This document shows, one piece after another, positions 47,531-62,260 of a DNA stretch of 64,000 nt. The position numbers and the translations under genes are program-made. The notes under the pieces are model-generated. The model had not been told where the DNA came from. It saw only the letters and a program-made list of their open reading frames with translations, and searched no databases. This stretch comes from Casuarina equisetifolia (lineage: Eukaryota; Streptophyta; Magnoliopsida; Fagales; Casuarinaceae), in the NCBI GenBank assembly GCA_028551475.1, contig CM052358.1, positions 4,342,501 through 4,406,500 of the forward strand, written 5' to 3'. Numbering within the stretch: position 1 is the first letter of the stretch; every line of letters begins with the position of its first letter.

Positions 47531-49276
47531 CTTTCGCTCTCCCTCATGATGCGGCAAGTTATTAGTAAGGGTATTTTAGACATTCTGACATACTTCTCAA
47601 GAAACATTTTAAGTTAATAGTTGCAAAATATTACTAAATCGATAGGTAAAGTGAATGATATATTCGACCGAGGGAGCTTAAAGACACTCTCATGCAGCTA
47701 AAGTTAAGCATATATGCTGCTCGCATCCCTTCTCCTTTGGAGCTGGATGGTACGATGGAAGTTCTCTTCCCAAGGCTCATCGAAGTTGAACACATGGTTT
47801 TTCTATTAATGGTATGTGTGCAAGGGAGTAGTAGTTCAAGACTATAATGGTCATGTGCACCTTGCGTATGTGGTAAATTCAGGAAATGGTGATAGTACTA
47901 TGACAAAGGTCTTAGTATTACTAGAAAGTTTAAAATGTTGTTAACAAAATGAATAGTTTGGTAAGATTGAAGCAAACTCTCAATTCCGGTTATACTTTTC
48001 CAAAATTTTAGATTTTATGCATTTTTTGGTTGATTGGTTGACAAATTTTAGGCACTCTGTTTTAGAGTTGCAAGTATTTTCAACTCTAAGCTTTTTACTA
48101 AGCAGAAGTAGAGATTTTTTTCGGGAAGATTAATTATGTCTAGAGCATTACAGTTCTTTGATTAGTGTTTTCCTTTGTTTAAAGTTGTATTTATGTGTCA
48201 TTTTTTATTTTAAAAAAAAAAACTATATACTTGTACTAATCTTTGATTCCATTATTTTTTATTTTGAGATGTACTACACTCTAATTGTTGGGTTTATGTA
48301 TTGAGAAATTAAGTTTATGTCTTGCCTTATGCATCTTTTAACATGTGTGGCATTTACACTTATGTATGTTATCTTTGTTTAATAAAAATACATATTTAAT
48401 ATATATATACACACTACTTTTTATATGTACTTATTTTTTATGTTATTAACTAATTTTCTAGGAGTTAATTGTATACTCTATCCTTTATATTTATTAAATA
48501 TATAATTATTTTGTTCAACTTTATTATTATTAATAAAATTATCCTCTTTAATATTTTAGAAAAAGGGTACTCTAAATCCATCCCGTTTGTACTGGGTATG
48601 GATAAGCCGCGGAGAGAAAATTGAGCGACCATTCGATCCCAAGGTACTTCGTCGGAAAAAAAAAAGGATGAAAATGCAAACAAATAATAGACTCATAAAG
48701 ACTCAACTTCTCTGCCTTGCTTCATTTGTAGTTGGGCACTGTAAAATGTGACGTCCAGCATGGGGCAATTCTCAGGTATATCATTCTAGAAAGTAATTCC
48801 TTAGAGAGTAGCCAATGAAGTGCTAAAAACACCAGCAATTATGAAGCAAAGCTGTTTTACACAAATAAATGAAATTACGCTCAATCATTCTAGAGAGCAC
48901 TTCTTGCCGTTGCTACGTTTAAAACATTGAGATGTTTTTAGATGATACCCACAAATGGCCCAAAATTATGAATATGTACTAAAAAAACTAAAGAGTTAAT
49001 TCATCAGGCTGTACCTGGAAAAATAGATTGATCAATCTACTAGCATGAGCATTGCCGCCATGCTCTCTATGAAACTCATTATTGCTTAAACAAAAACGAA
49101 TAAGTCCGGGCCAATTGGCAGATCCGAATACCCTTTCTAGCTTCTTAGACGAGCATAGGTGGGCAGATCATCACTCAAACAGACCTCAAAAAGCTCTCAC
49201 GCCATGCTATTCCCAGTCTCACAAAAAAGTCCAGAGCTTTCTTGACAGCCAACTGAATCTTTGCTGTGCTCCCATA
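47531..49276. other. Intergenic DNA before the FMT 3' end
   Basis: AT-rich with no supported gene. The FMT 3' UTR should occupy the last few hundred bases. Confidence 0.5.
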
Positions 49277-52200
49277 TCAAGCAGCAACTTTGGCTTTCGC
49301 TTTCTGTTTCTTCGCATCCTGTGATGCTAAGCCTATGCGCAATCCAACTGGAGTTTGATCTTCTTGCTCTGACGTCAATTGCTCGTCTTTGGAATCCACC
49401 GAGCCATTTGCAGGGTGGCCATCTGCTTCCTTCTTCACTCCATTCGTTTCCCCACCGTCCACTGCATCCGGGGTCATACCTGAATTGATAATGTTGAGGA
49501 GTTGTGTAAGTGGTGGCAAAGCTTGTACTGGGACACCGTGTGGACGTATCAAGAGGCCTCTTGCTACGGCTTTCTTCCTGACTTCAGCGGCTGCACGAGC
49601 AGCTCTTTCATCAACTCCCCTCCCTCGGGGAAGAGTCTCACCGATCATAGCAGCATTGAGGGATTTTTTAGCTGGAGCACCTGAACTTCCAGACCCTCCA
49701 CTTGCAGCAGCAGCTTGGAATGCATGTATTAGGTCAGGATGAGCCTGTCATGCAGGGCAAAATAATAGATGAGCAATCCTTGTGATATTAGAGACTAAAA
49801 GAAATTTTTATGAAATGGGATGATGAATTCCCTTTTATCTATGATTACGGAACAAGCTGTCCATAATAGGTAACCAGTAAAAAGGAATTCAAAAGTACCT
49901 TCAAAATATCAATTGCCTTCTGAGCAGAAGCTGCATCCAAAGCTTGGCCTTTCTGCTTTTGTGCATTCATCTGTCAAAAGGAGATTCACAGAATTCAGAA
50001 ACCCAATAGAAGACAAAACAAAACAAAACGTCTTTCTAAGAATATTAAAATCATCCAAAATTCGACCACTCAGAAACCCATTGATTTACCTGTAGCTCAC
50101 GCATCTTGAATGTTTTCATCCAGTTCTGAGAGTCTCGTGTCCTTGAATCCTCCTCACCAAGTTGTTTGACGAGTATATCATATGTTTTCTTCTCATGCTG
50201 GCAGACCAAATACAATAATTAGTAAGTTACATTTTGCAGCAGTGCGATGGTAAGTCTTTGGAAAAATTAATTCACTAAGGTACAAACCTGGTGAGAAAGC
50301 TTGAAGGCACCCATACAATTGAACGCAATGGCTAGAGCATGATAGCACACAGCAGTTTGGATATGTTCCTCGCCTAGAAGCCTTTCATTCTTTTTCAAAG
50401 CTTCTTGCAGATAACGAAGAGCTGTGTTCATTTTTCCAATGTCTTGGAACATCATTGCAACGTTTATAAAGGTTGCAGCGACATCAGGGTGATCTGGGCC
50501 GGATGACAAACTTAGCAAGAGCAATGCACGGGACATATGCCGTAGTGCAAGTTCTGTTTGGTTAAGGCCATGGTAGAAAAGAGCCATATTGCCGTAACTG
50601 CAGAGGCACAGTGCAGAAGAATTGGAACAATAATTAGATTTGTACGGGTGTGTGAGGGAAAGAGGGAAGGAATTGCTTGAACACCTCCGTGGAATTCCAT
50701 TTTCTCCCTTTCTACACAATTTTGAGAAACCTTTCTCATCTTAAACAGGATTTTCAAACTTTAAGCTTGCAAATGATTCCATTTTTCTGATTTTCTACCA
50801 AATCCGCTTACACCATTAAACACTAGTATCCTACAAAATGACAATCAGTTATCAGAAAAGAATGTTAAAGTAAAGAAAGGCATGCCTGTGAGCAGTGTCA
50901 GGGTGGTCCAAACCAAGGCAACGTTCATTTATTATCAGCTCCTTGTGCTGTTGCATTATTGCACCGGCCATGTCTCCAGCATGATACAAGACCATGGCAA
51001 GATACCTGAAAATTAATGAAAAGAACACTGGTAATGTTTATCCAGAGCTATCACATGCATCATGGCCACATTTTCAAATTGACATTTTTGTCTTTTAAGT
51101 GTAAATTATGAGTTGGTAAACAATCTTATCAACGAATATTAACTAACTTAAGGTGTAACCACTCTGTTGCAAGGGACATCAATGCCTGCCAGCTATGATC
51201 AAAATCAAGGCAGTCGATGCAAGACTTCTCTTCATATTATCCACAAAGATCAAGCAAACAAAATTTAGAAAAATGGAGAGTGGTTTTAGTAGAGATGTCT
51301 ACCGACAGCAATTAGCGACTTCTCGATGCATGGGACCAGTAACCTGCAACCAAGATAATGAAACAAAGTAATGATACGTCATACAGAACAAATTCCAGAA
51401 TGGCAAACCATGGGATAACATACCTGCTGAAGTATGGAAAACGCCTCAGAAAATAGTGTGTAGGCTTCACTAAGCATTCCCTGAAACAAAGAGGCACATG
51501 ACTAAATAAGATATAAAGTTGCGACCACACTCAGAAGAACCTTCAACCTTCTGCAAAAAGTGTTGATGGGTGACTCTTCACCAACCCAATCTAGACTGAT
51601 TCTACTATGTCCTTCCAACTGAACAGATGCTCGGGAAAACTCATGCACTACTCAAGATTAAATAGCCCCCAAAGTCACAATGCATGCTTCTTTCATAGTG
51701 AATAATTGCTTAAACCCCACACTAATTTGATTTTGAACATACCTACCCAGGATGTGATGCTCAATATTAATATCACAGCTATAACTAATTTAATGGCCCA
51801 AAGATAAAGGTATAAGTGGTCTTCAATTAAATTGCCATTATCATGACTCAAAACAACATATTTATTCCTTAATCCAGAAAAGAAAACAAAGCAGAAATAT
51901 ACCTCAGCCAACTGGAGTTTACCCGTCTCTACAAGGTCCTTAGCTTCTGAACATATGGGAACTGAATGTTTCACTACAGGTTGGAGGTCCAAGATGTCTG
52001 ATGTCTGGAAAGGTGCTACAGAATCTAGGTCATATTTGCGTGCTGCAATAGTTATGCCTACCTGTAGATGAAATCATATTGAGGCAAGAATCTGGTCAAT
52101 TCAGAAGCTCAACAAGATAATTAGCTACATGAAAGGCAAATAAACTCTACAGCTTTGAACTGACAAGATCCACACACACATTCACTTCAGAGACACGTGT

Positions 52201-55200
52201 AAACTAAATAGAGTCAAGCAATTTCAACATGTTAAGAATTGAGGCCATACTTATCCATTCTACGAGTATTTTCTCAAAAAAAAAAAAAAAAACAGGGTAT
52301 ACCACAAAAAATCATATCGGAAAGAAAGTGCAGCTTTGTGGTGTTGGACAACAGCTCTGTGTAGAAAAACCAGCTAGTTTGGCATGCACAGGAATTCTGT
52401 TTCTGAAACTCTAAAAGTAAATTTAGCATCTTCAACCAATCAACAGCCCCCCACCTCCCCTCTCTTCTTCCCCCTTTAACCAAATTTTGAAGCTGAATAG
52501 TCACAATTGAGCATTTCCGCAACCACAGAATAGCAAGTTAAACACATCCAATTGAAGAAGATCCAAACACCTGACATAACTCTAGACAAATTGGACAATA
52601 AATGAGAATACGTTGTGAAACAAGAAAAGCGCAAAACTGTAAGGCATCCCTTTACTTCCCCGTAACCATTTGGATGAACTTAACAAGTCTTGAGCAATTG
52701 TGCATATTCCTGAGCATGTGCTCTGGTACACAACATTAAAAGAAAAACATCTTAATATAAATGTGGATGACCGTACAGGAAAAGGATGAAGCTCTCAGTT
52801 TTGAGGCAATTGATCCCACAAGTACAGAGGATTTGAAAGCTACCATTGAAACGCCACATTAAGCATTTAGTAAATCGATATCTCTGACACCAAAAATGAA
52901 ATGAAAACTGATATCAACTCAAGAATACATTAAGTTCTACCTTTTGGCAAAGATTGCGTATAACAGAAACTTTCTTTACGCGTAACCTTGCATCCTCCGG
53001 CAGCTCAAACTACAAACATGAGTAAATTCATTTATCAATTCCAGTCAGAGAATAAAAGTGTAGGGAATAAAGAATGTGCTTCGAGGTCCACATGAGACGG
53101 GTAAGCCCATTTCATTTTCATCAGTGTGTACATTCTTTGGGTAAGATTTTTATGACAGGTGAATAATCCTACACTCCAGATATGACCAGCATGCCCTGTA
53201 GGGATTAAGTGATAATTGATACCTGATATTTGACTTTTGCAAATTCTTGTATGTCTGACCAGAGAGTTTCAGAGCTAACACTCATGTATGAGGATTGATT
53301 TTTCCTCACGGATGCTCCACCCTTCCACCTTCCTTGCCCTTTAGATGGCTTTCCAGAAGATTGTTGACCTCCTTGATCCTGCAAGCAATTGAAAAAAATT
53401 CTGGGGTTACCATTTCTAATACGGTAAGAAATAATTGTTCCATTATCGGTTCCATTTGGGAAAAATAAGTAAGGGTGGTTTGATAAGGGTTTATATATTC
53501 CCCCATGATCTTAATAGAGAACTTTTCCCATCTTCTGAGGAAGAAGAAAATTAACTGATTTCTTTAGAGAAGTATAGTGTCAGCCTGAAAACAATTAAAG
53601 CAGATAGAAGGGAACATATGACCTCCCAAAATTAGCTGATGAAAGGGAAGCAAAGGGCGAAGTAACCACAAGAAATACTGAAAATGTTCATCTACATCAC
53701 ACATACTTTTCTGTGGGTTCTTGACTGAGTAGTATTAGCAGTAGATTTTGCACCAACAGCCTCACAACTTCCAAAAAAACAGTTGAAGAAATGTGACATA
53801 GCCGGCCCAAAATCATGGTCCTCAGTATTTCTCAAAACATCCTGCATTGAAGTAACAGATTGAAAGACATAAGCTTTTGCGTGCAAGAGTGGAATCTGGG
53901 GATCAACGAAACATATGCAACAAACGTTCTGGTTCCCAACCAGTAAAGTGTTAAAGCATGCAAAGGAGGATTAGATGCCCTAGTGTTCCATGCTGTTTCA
54001 CTCTATTTCTGTGTATTGCATTTTGGTATAATTCATCTCCTGCATGTTCCACCATACTAAACATGAAACATTTTTTTTTTCATCCACGGTTGCCACTGTC
54101 AATTATTTTACCTTAAAAGTACAGCAAACAAAGCATCTACAAATTACATAAGCAGAAAAGAAGGGGAAGTGCAATCCGAATAAGAGATACTTCTTCACAT
54201 GCATACAAGCAAGGTAGGCCAGATGCCTGCCTCTTTCAAGCTGGCGCAGGCAAGTTGATACTTGCTGCCTGCTACACCACCAGCAGGAATGAGAAACCAT
54301 GTTACAGAGATGTTACATTATCCACTGTAACAGCGACACTTTTTGGTATAAAGTAAAACAATGTCAACCTCGAATCCCATAATTTCTAAACCAAATGAAA
54401 TAGAAGCTGATAAGATTATTTTCACCACCTTGAGGATATGCTTTGCAGACCTGACAACAATCTCATTGGAACAGAGATCCCACAGATGAGGCAAATGTTT
54501 TGTCCCATCAGCCACCTGTAATAAAAATTCAGAGACCAAAAGCAGTATGAACATTAGCAGAGAGAAAGCTAAAAATATGATAACTATAAGGATATAAATA
54601 ACCAATATCAACTGAGGGAAGCTCTAGAAAACTTATCTTTTCCTATAGTTGTACGTTAATATCGAGTAAGTCAAATTTAGATATAAGTATCAACTACTAA
54701 TACACATGCTTACTTTGCCAATATAGCGAATGTTGATTCCGTGGGCATGGAGTGCTTCAGTTAATGTCTGCCCATCCATTGGAGAAACTTCAAGCGTGCA
54801 AAGATCTTGTATAAACTTTGGAAGTACTACATCTGTGAGATATGTACTAGCTTTCCTCACATTTTCTTCATCTGCCGCTATCTCCTGTGAAGTCTAAAAT
54901 ATTATTTAACAGAATTTAGAATCCAAAAAACTAGACAGACAATACCACAAGATCCAGACTTGCCTCCGGATTCCCAACCAACTTAAACTCTGTAAAGACA
55001 TTAGGGTTAAAGAGAATTTCATCATATGATTCACTTTGTGCTGGTAGAGAAGAAGAGTCTTTGACATTCTCATCCTTTTCATCTTTTGTAATATCCTGCA
55101 AGAGCGAGAAAAAAGGCCACATATTGCTGTTACTAGGGGGTACATGCAAACTTTTAAGAATGACACCAATATGGATACTGGTACAATAACATTACAACCA

Positions 55201-58200
55201 AGAGGTATTTGCTTCTTTCACTATGATGGATATATTAACACCAAAAGAAGCTACTAGAAATACAAACAGTGCAGATGCTAATCCAAGGGCACTAACATAT
55301 TGTCATGTAACAAGCAGGCAAGCAGTATACAAAAAGTAGTGCAAAACATTCCTGACAAGTCACACTGCAAATAAATAAAAGCCCCCAAAATGCAGTTAGC
55401 AGTACATAATCAGGATAAATAAATACAGAAGAATAAACACATTAAATCACAGCAAAATATGAAAAGTACGAAAATCCTTCCCAAGAAGATCACCATTAAT
55501 AGCAATTAATTTGAACTTGCATTTGCCTCCATTCTCACCTCTTTGGCAACACTAGCAGCCTCTGAAGAATTGGTGACCACTTCAGCGTCTCCTTCAGACT
55601 TAGACTTTAACCTCTCAGCAGCTTGGGCCTTCTCCAATAAAGCAAAAATTCATATTAGAGAAGGAACAAATGAAATAGGACTGTAATGGGTGCCAGAACT
55701 GGAGTATCATAATTCACCTGGCAATACACGGTAATTAGCTCTGGTCTCAAGATACAGAATCTTGATCCAACTCCAGTAAAATTTGCATCTCGAGGAGTTA
55801 CTCTCATCAAATCCAAAAGATAGTGCCTGAGATAGAAATTTAAAACAAGAAAGTGTACAAAATTACATTGGTTCATTAAAAAATCTAACTAACAGCATTA
55901 GTTCATATTTGCAGCATCCAAAGCATAGGCAAAAACTAAAAGCATGAATTAGAGATTATGACTATATAGCTAATAAAACCTCAATCTTCAAACCCTTAAA
56001 TGTGTTAAACTAAAAATTTATGAGGAAAATGAGCTTCAGAATGTATCCTTAAATGTGTTAAACTAAAAAATTTATGAGGAAAATGTGCTTCAGAATGTGC
56101 CAACTGCTCCAGAAAAAAATTTGATCACATTTACTAACGACTTTTGAGCATTTTGTAAAAGACAATCCAAGCATTGAGAAGGAGAACACGAACCAACTAA
56201 ATATTCGTTTAAATAGATACAGCAAGATCACCTGTCATCACTACCAACAATACCCTTGCATTCCACAGGGGCAGCTAATTTGAAGGCATTTCCAGATCCA
56301 TCAAGGACAGTGTGTTCCTTCAGATGAAGGCGTTTAGCTGCCTCAAGCACCTAAGATGAGAAAAAGTTAAGCACTTCTAACGAGGAACCCAATTACAGTT
56401 CAGAGATAAGTAGAGAACGAAAATGGATTTAGAACTGGAATCTTCAGAATAAGAAATTCTCTAGAACTGATTACACCACCACTGAAAGTTATAATTCTTT
56501 TGAAACAGCACCATTAAGCAAATATGTATACCTAACCCCATAAGAAGCCCAAGTAATCCTCACTTATATTAACAAAGATGTAATATCAGAACCTGACAGC
56601 ATGATAAAGAAACAAGTTTTTTTAAGCTCCCTCACCTTGGAATGAAAATCTTCATTCCAACATATCTTCTTGCCATTGTCAACAGATCCATAAAGAAGAG
56701 AATCTGATTTGTCCCCTTGAAGAATGCCGGGTAAAACACTCTGCAATAATGTTTAAAAGCAACTGAGGCCTCCTGAAGTCAAATTTAAGCAAGCCACTAT
56801 ACAAATAGCAGTGACCAACCATTGCAACTGAGTATAGACAAGAAGAAAGATGTTCAAAGACAATAGACACTGGTACAAACAAAAACAAATGGCTTATAAC
56901 AAATAAATTGGTCATGTATGTGCTGAGAATACGTCAACTTAAATAAATTCCCCAATCACATCAAGAAATAAGATTGAAAAGGAAAACACAGAAATCTATC
57001 ATGCCTTTATGTATGAGCCAACTGTTACTTCTTGTTAGTGACAAATGTATTGATCGCATCAGAAAAAGATCCAACTAAGACTAGGAGGAAGAAAGTGCAA
57101 CTTTGGAACAAACCTGAGCTACTACTCTATGACCTCTGTAATCAACTATGGCCATAGCAAGATTATAAAGCCCAGATACATCAGCTTCCTGGTATGCCTT
57201 CGTGCCTTTCAAATCATTATTTGCAGAGGCATATGTCGCCTGCTCACTTTCTATCAACTGTGCTTCAGCTGACACATCAGAAGCCACTTCCACACCACTA
57301 TCATGTTCTCCTGTAGTTGATCCTTCACATTTTTCCCCATTGGGAATTGCACTATCTCCATGCAACATACAAATAAAATCCTTATCAGAAGAAATATTTA
57401 AAGAGCTTGAACTCTCAATCTTTGAACTAGCATTGGATGCACGTTTCTTGCACAGCTGCTCAAGGTCCGCATCCACAGCAAAACTGAAGAATATATTGTT
57501 GTGAACATACCTAAAACCAAGAAAGAATAGACAACGTAATATTAATCCAAAACTAGACAAATCTATCAAGAAAAAATAGGAGTGTAAAAGATATATAACA
57601 AATCCACCACAGAGAGAAAGATCACAACAAAAGAGAAAGAAAAAGCATTTATTCAATTGTTATGTAGGATCAATTTAAAATATGGTTACAGGCTTTATAC
57701 ATTTAATATAAATCCCCAGGAATTCTTATCCCAGAAAGCAAAGCAAGTACTGTCACACATTAACATGTGATAGCACGTCTAATTCAAGGTGCTTTATAGC
57801 CCACAGTACAATAAATGATACTAATTAGCATTCTAAGCAGGAAAATGTGATTTAACAGAGGCACAAGTACATAATATTTAACAATAAATAGAAAAACTAT
57901 TTTTTAGGTATTTGAAATGAATCCCAAAAAGAAGGAAACATAGAAGGTATTCTTGTAAGGTCCCACTAACATGTGAAAGCACTCTGGGTCTGTTGGATTT
58001 ATTGGGGGTATGCATCTACCGATCACTCCAATAGCACCACTAATTGCGGCATCAACAAAGTCTGATGTTACTTTGTAAAGAGCCCTATCCCGCAGAATCC
58101 TGCAATCAAATTACATTTGTAAGCAGTGGCAAAGCTGGAAATCATATAGAAGACACAATTACAATGAAAAAAAAAAAAGAAGCTGAAGCAGCCATGATCA

Positions 58201-59044
58201 CTGTAACAGATCATATAAATCGGAGATCAAATACCTTTCCTGAGGGGTTGAATGAGGGAATTCTCGACAGGATTGCAACTCCTCATTCCAATCTCTCTGC
58301 ATGCCAATGAGCTCACTACCATAAGAAAGAGTCAGTGCCTCTTCTGCTCTGGCTGCATCACGTTTGTGATCTGGCGATGGGAACATGATAAAAGTTTGTT
58401 GAGAAAGGAAGAAAATATACCATGGGATCAAGGAACCCCAGTTACAAAAACTAACTAATCCACAACTCATGTTGAAGGAGCAAGAAGGCAGACGCACAAA
58501 ACAAGATGCTTAAAAAGTTATCACCCCAAATTGTGTCATGCAATTAGGGATAGTTACAGATGGTGACTGAAAGATACAAACTTTGTATAAGTAACATCAA
58601 ATAGTCAAACAAGATTAGCAGTAAGCAATAAACTCATAAATTTTAATCCTTGTCTTTTGAACACAAAGAAAATCCGCAACATGAATTTCTATCACATCAT
58701 GGCAAAGTCCCACTTCAAATAGTGGATTTTACACTTTCAGCTATAGAAACTCGACAGATTTCCACAAATGAGATAAAAAGTTGTGAAAGACTTCCACAAT
58801 AAAAGCATGTATAATCAAGATTTTTCTTGTTCTCTTTCTTCCTTTTTTTTTTTTTTTCAACTGATGTATTATCGTGATTATGTTGCAATTATGATATAGA
58901 GAGAGAGCAAGATAACAGTCCACATCTAATGTCTCAATTGAAGATACCAAGAATGTCTAGAAAGCAAATGCAACTTTCAAGTTAAAGAGACATTTAAGTG
59001 GATGTCAATCTAAAGCAAAACAATAGCAAAGAGTCTCCAACATA

Positions 59045-59075
<31 letters not shown>

Positions 59076-61269
59076 ATTATTATTATTTTTTTTTCTTTCT
59101 TTCTTTCTTTCTTTCTTTCTTTTTTTTTTTTTTTTTTTTTGGGATATTGACTGGCACCGACAGGAGGCTGAAAAGCCAAAATTAGGCAAACAGTAAGACA
59201 AGCCAAAGTCCTAGAGATGGTCCACGATGAACCTAAATATTAAATTTCTATATTATTCCAGTAGAAAGAGTTGCTTAAGCATAAGTTGAAGGGCAAATAG
59301 CACACTTTCCATGACTCCAAAACCCTAAAATACAAGTGTTAATACACGATTTAAATTGAAAAGAAACCAAAAAAACTTCAATGAAGATGAACTCACCAGG
59401 AACTGGATATAATCCTAGCCATGAATTGGGTGGCAATAAAGATTGAACATTTTCAAAAGGGTGTGCAGAGGCCCTCCACTCCAAAATTTCACGAAATGCT
59501 TCAGAATAAGAACAAGGAGGGAGTAGTTTACTCCATGCAATCAGAAATTAGCCCACTTTAAAATTTAAGAGAAAACAATGCTTAAACCATGTAATGTTAC
59601 CTTTTTTGAACTTTGCGCTTATCTTTTGTAGAAGCCCCACGAGGGTTGTTGCTTCAAAATTTGTCTTACTCGGCTTTGGGTCAAGAGTATTACCAGAGCT
59701 TGAATTCACATAAAACATTTTTGTAGTTCCAGTAATACAAAACTTATTACCCTCCAAGGTTACTACATCCAAATAAATCAAATCCCCAACAAGTCTGGGT
59801 TCAACAAAAATACCATTATAATCATTTCCAGAGGAAAAGGTTATACTGCTTTAACAGAGAGTAATAAGATAAAGGTGTAGGGAGGAGACAGCAAATTCAC
59901 CTTCTATAGCTTGGCGCAGGATTGAAGGAGGAAAAAACAATGCTTTCCATGCATTTGATGTCTTTTGAAGATGACAGCAGCAAATTACTCAATGAACCAG
60001 CAACATCCTCCATAAAACCCAGACCATCAAGCTCTGGGACCTCAATTTTTGCAGGATCTAGGTGATGGTAAAATCCAGAACCTTGTGTCACATTGTAAAA
60101 TTACAAGGAAAATAATTAACACAGGCGCTAGCACATTAAATATACCAAACCTCGTGGACTAGAAGCTTTGTTTTGTGCTGTCTCATACTGCAAAGCAAGC
60201 GATGTTGATAGAGAGGAATGAAGTGTGGAAAGGGAGAGCAATTCCCTTGTACGGTGAACATGAGCCCTTATAGACCTATCATCATACAGTGCTGCCAAGG
60301 TATTTTCCACATTAGAGACAGCTTATAACCACATTGCTACAAAAACAAAGCAGTCCTCACATACCAGGAACCATCTCCAAGGAGCAACCACCAGTAGTAA
60401 TGTCAGCTACTTCAGATATTTCGTTATAATCTTCTAGATGTTGAGTGGACCCATCCTTTGTGTGCAGCAATAAGTCATAGCATGTGAAATAACATGTCTC
60501 AGGAGCATCAAGGAGAAACTGTCTTATGTCCATCACAGAATCTCCAGGATTCAGCTGCCAGTAGATTTACAGATTCAGCATTCTATATTTGATTATTATA
60601 CCAAGAATAAATAACTCCAATGCCAGATTAAGAGACCAAAAGACTTCCACGCTGGTGCCAACAGGATATTCCAAGAGTTCACAAATCAAGTACTAAATGC
60701 AGCATAGTCATGCATTATGAGCACTTCAAAGCAAGATACAGGCAGTTCATTCACTCACTTGGAGCTCAAGTTTCTCGCCACCTTGGGTTTTGACAGAAAC
60801 GGGGTAAAGATGAAGGTCACCTGCACTCGTATAGGGAGGATAAACTGAATAAGACACATAACAGGAAGTTCAAGATCAGACATCATAATCCATCGCAACA
60901 CACAAAGTAAAATATTACACTCAGTGAACAGGTGCCCTCTGAACGTGGTCAGATATCCTCTAAAGTCAATATTGGCTATGCAATACTTACTAAAGCTATA
61001 ACTGTAGAGCATCTATTAGAAAAATTATGCAAACTAACTTCACCTTGCTTCCGTTGGGAACTTGAATTTGCTGTTTCTGACTCCTTCACCTCTGGTATGA
61101 CATTAGATGATTCATCCACGGTCGGGACACCATTTGAATAAGCTTTGGGTGACTCTGAAGCATGTGAATTATCTTTCACAGGGGCATCCGATGAGACTGG
61201 CAATTCAGGAGAGTTTGCAGTAGTATGTGACCCTCTCCGGTTCCTCCCCTTGTTTGACTTCCCCGCCAT
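49277..61269 (-). CDS. FMT: Clustered mitochondria protein FRIENDLY (CLU/TIF31 family)
   Basis: This large cytosolic protein controls mitochondrial distribution and association, and binds RNA in other eukaryotes. I traced 28 coding exons on the minus strand: 61269-61044, 60820-60759, 60554-60365, 60291-60151, 60081-59901, 59794-59601, 59498-59397, 58370-58235, 58099-57971, 57510-57114, 56740-56636, 56350-56232, 55826-55718, 55628-55539, 55095-54964, 54893-54714, 54515-54429, 53841-53707, 53378-53223, 53009-52941, 52061-51903, 51480-51424, 51343-51303, 51005-50886, 50597-50288, 50197-50090, 49970-49899 and 49744-49277. They sum to 4275 nt, or 1424 residues, close to Arabidopsis FMT. In order: MAGKSNKGRNRRG, CLU N-domain (LHLYPVSVKTQGG), ALYDDRSIRAHVHR, CLU core (GMQRDWNEELQSCREFP, ATYASANNDLKGTKAYQEAD), the LPHLWDLCSNEI region, and TPR repeats (SYGNMALFYHGLNQTELAL). 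Two introns use GC donors (50885, 54963). The acceptor at 55628 could shift by one codon. Confidence 0.95.
59042..59140. repeat. Compound microsatellite in an FMT intron
   Basis: (AT)n, then T-runs, (ATT)n, (CTTT)n and a long T-run, all in the intron between exons 58235-58370 and 59397-59498. Confidence 0.95.
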
Positions 61270-62260
61270 CTTTCCCCCCCCCCCGAACTTGAGCACTCTG
61301 CATCAGCATAAAGATTACATGTAATTATTACCTGGCAATGCAACTAAAACCATTATAAACAGAGCCAAAATCATGTTCAAATATATTTAGAAAATCGAAT
61401 GATACGATACAAGAAAATTCGTACGGCATATACCATTCACTAAGAGCTCAGCAAACAAACGCATACATACAGCATCATAAATTAACAGATAACTGATCCA
61501 TTCTCTTTCGGATCAATCTTATGATGCTATCCAGGTACAACAAAAATCCTTAATATTCCAATCCGTACCAAGCTATGGGAAGCCAGACGCTTAAAACAAG
61601 GCAATAAGACCATAAAAGGAGGATTGAAAATATAATCACGGATGTTAGACAGAATAATAGAGTACTTTCATCATTTGCAACGATACTAAGAATCAAAACT
61701 ACAACCCTTGGAGAAAAAGTTAACAACAGAATAACAACCAAAGGTTTGCATCCCAGAAAAGATTTTCAAACTCCAGAAATGATCAAAAAAACTTAATCGA
61801 ACTGAACTCAATACAATGACTTTGACTCGCACAAAACAGCTCCGTCGTCCTCCAAACACTTCAAATGTAAAGGCCGAAAGAAAATTTCAAACTCTCACGT
61901 TCCTTTTTCTTTTCTCGTGTTTTCTCAGAAGCCAACAGAGACTTAGACGTGAAACAACGAACAAAACACATGGAAGCTATGCTTTACCAATGAGATGTGA
62001 CGACCTTGAAACACGGCTACACTACCCAATATAATCGCAGAGAGATATCAGAAACTAGAGAAGCATAAAGAGAGCTTTGAAGAGGGAGAAAGAGGCTGAG
62101 GTTTTAGGAGAGGGTTATGGGGAGGAGCAGAGGAAATGGCTGTGGTTGAGAGGCGGCGAAATTTCGCCCTTTTTGCGAGAGAGAGAGAGAGAGAGAAGGG
62201 GAGTGGGTATGAGAGAGTATTCCAATTGGGAGAACCCAATTCTTCGTGGGCTTGGGCCTT
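61270..62260 (-). promoter_or_regulatory. FMT leader region and promoter
   Basis: A C-run (G-run on the gene strand, about 61275-61284) sits just upstream of the FMT start, so the G-rich codons of the in-frame ATG at 61296 are unlikely to be used. A (GA)n tract at about 62179-62196 and adjacent site II elements TGGGCT and TGGGCC at 62247-62258 suggest that transcription begins near 62.2 kb with an untranslated first exon and an intron in the leader. This is inferred; I could not fix the splice sites. Confidence 0.5.

Noticed and set aside
59042-59140. Lysine-rich minus frames over the T-rich tract
   Set aside because: Translation of a compound microsatellite in an FMT intron.
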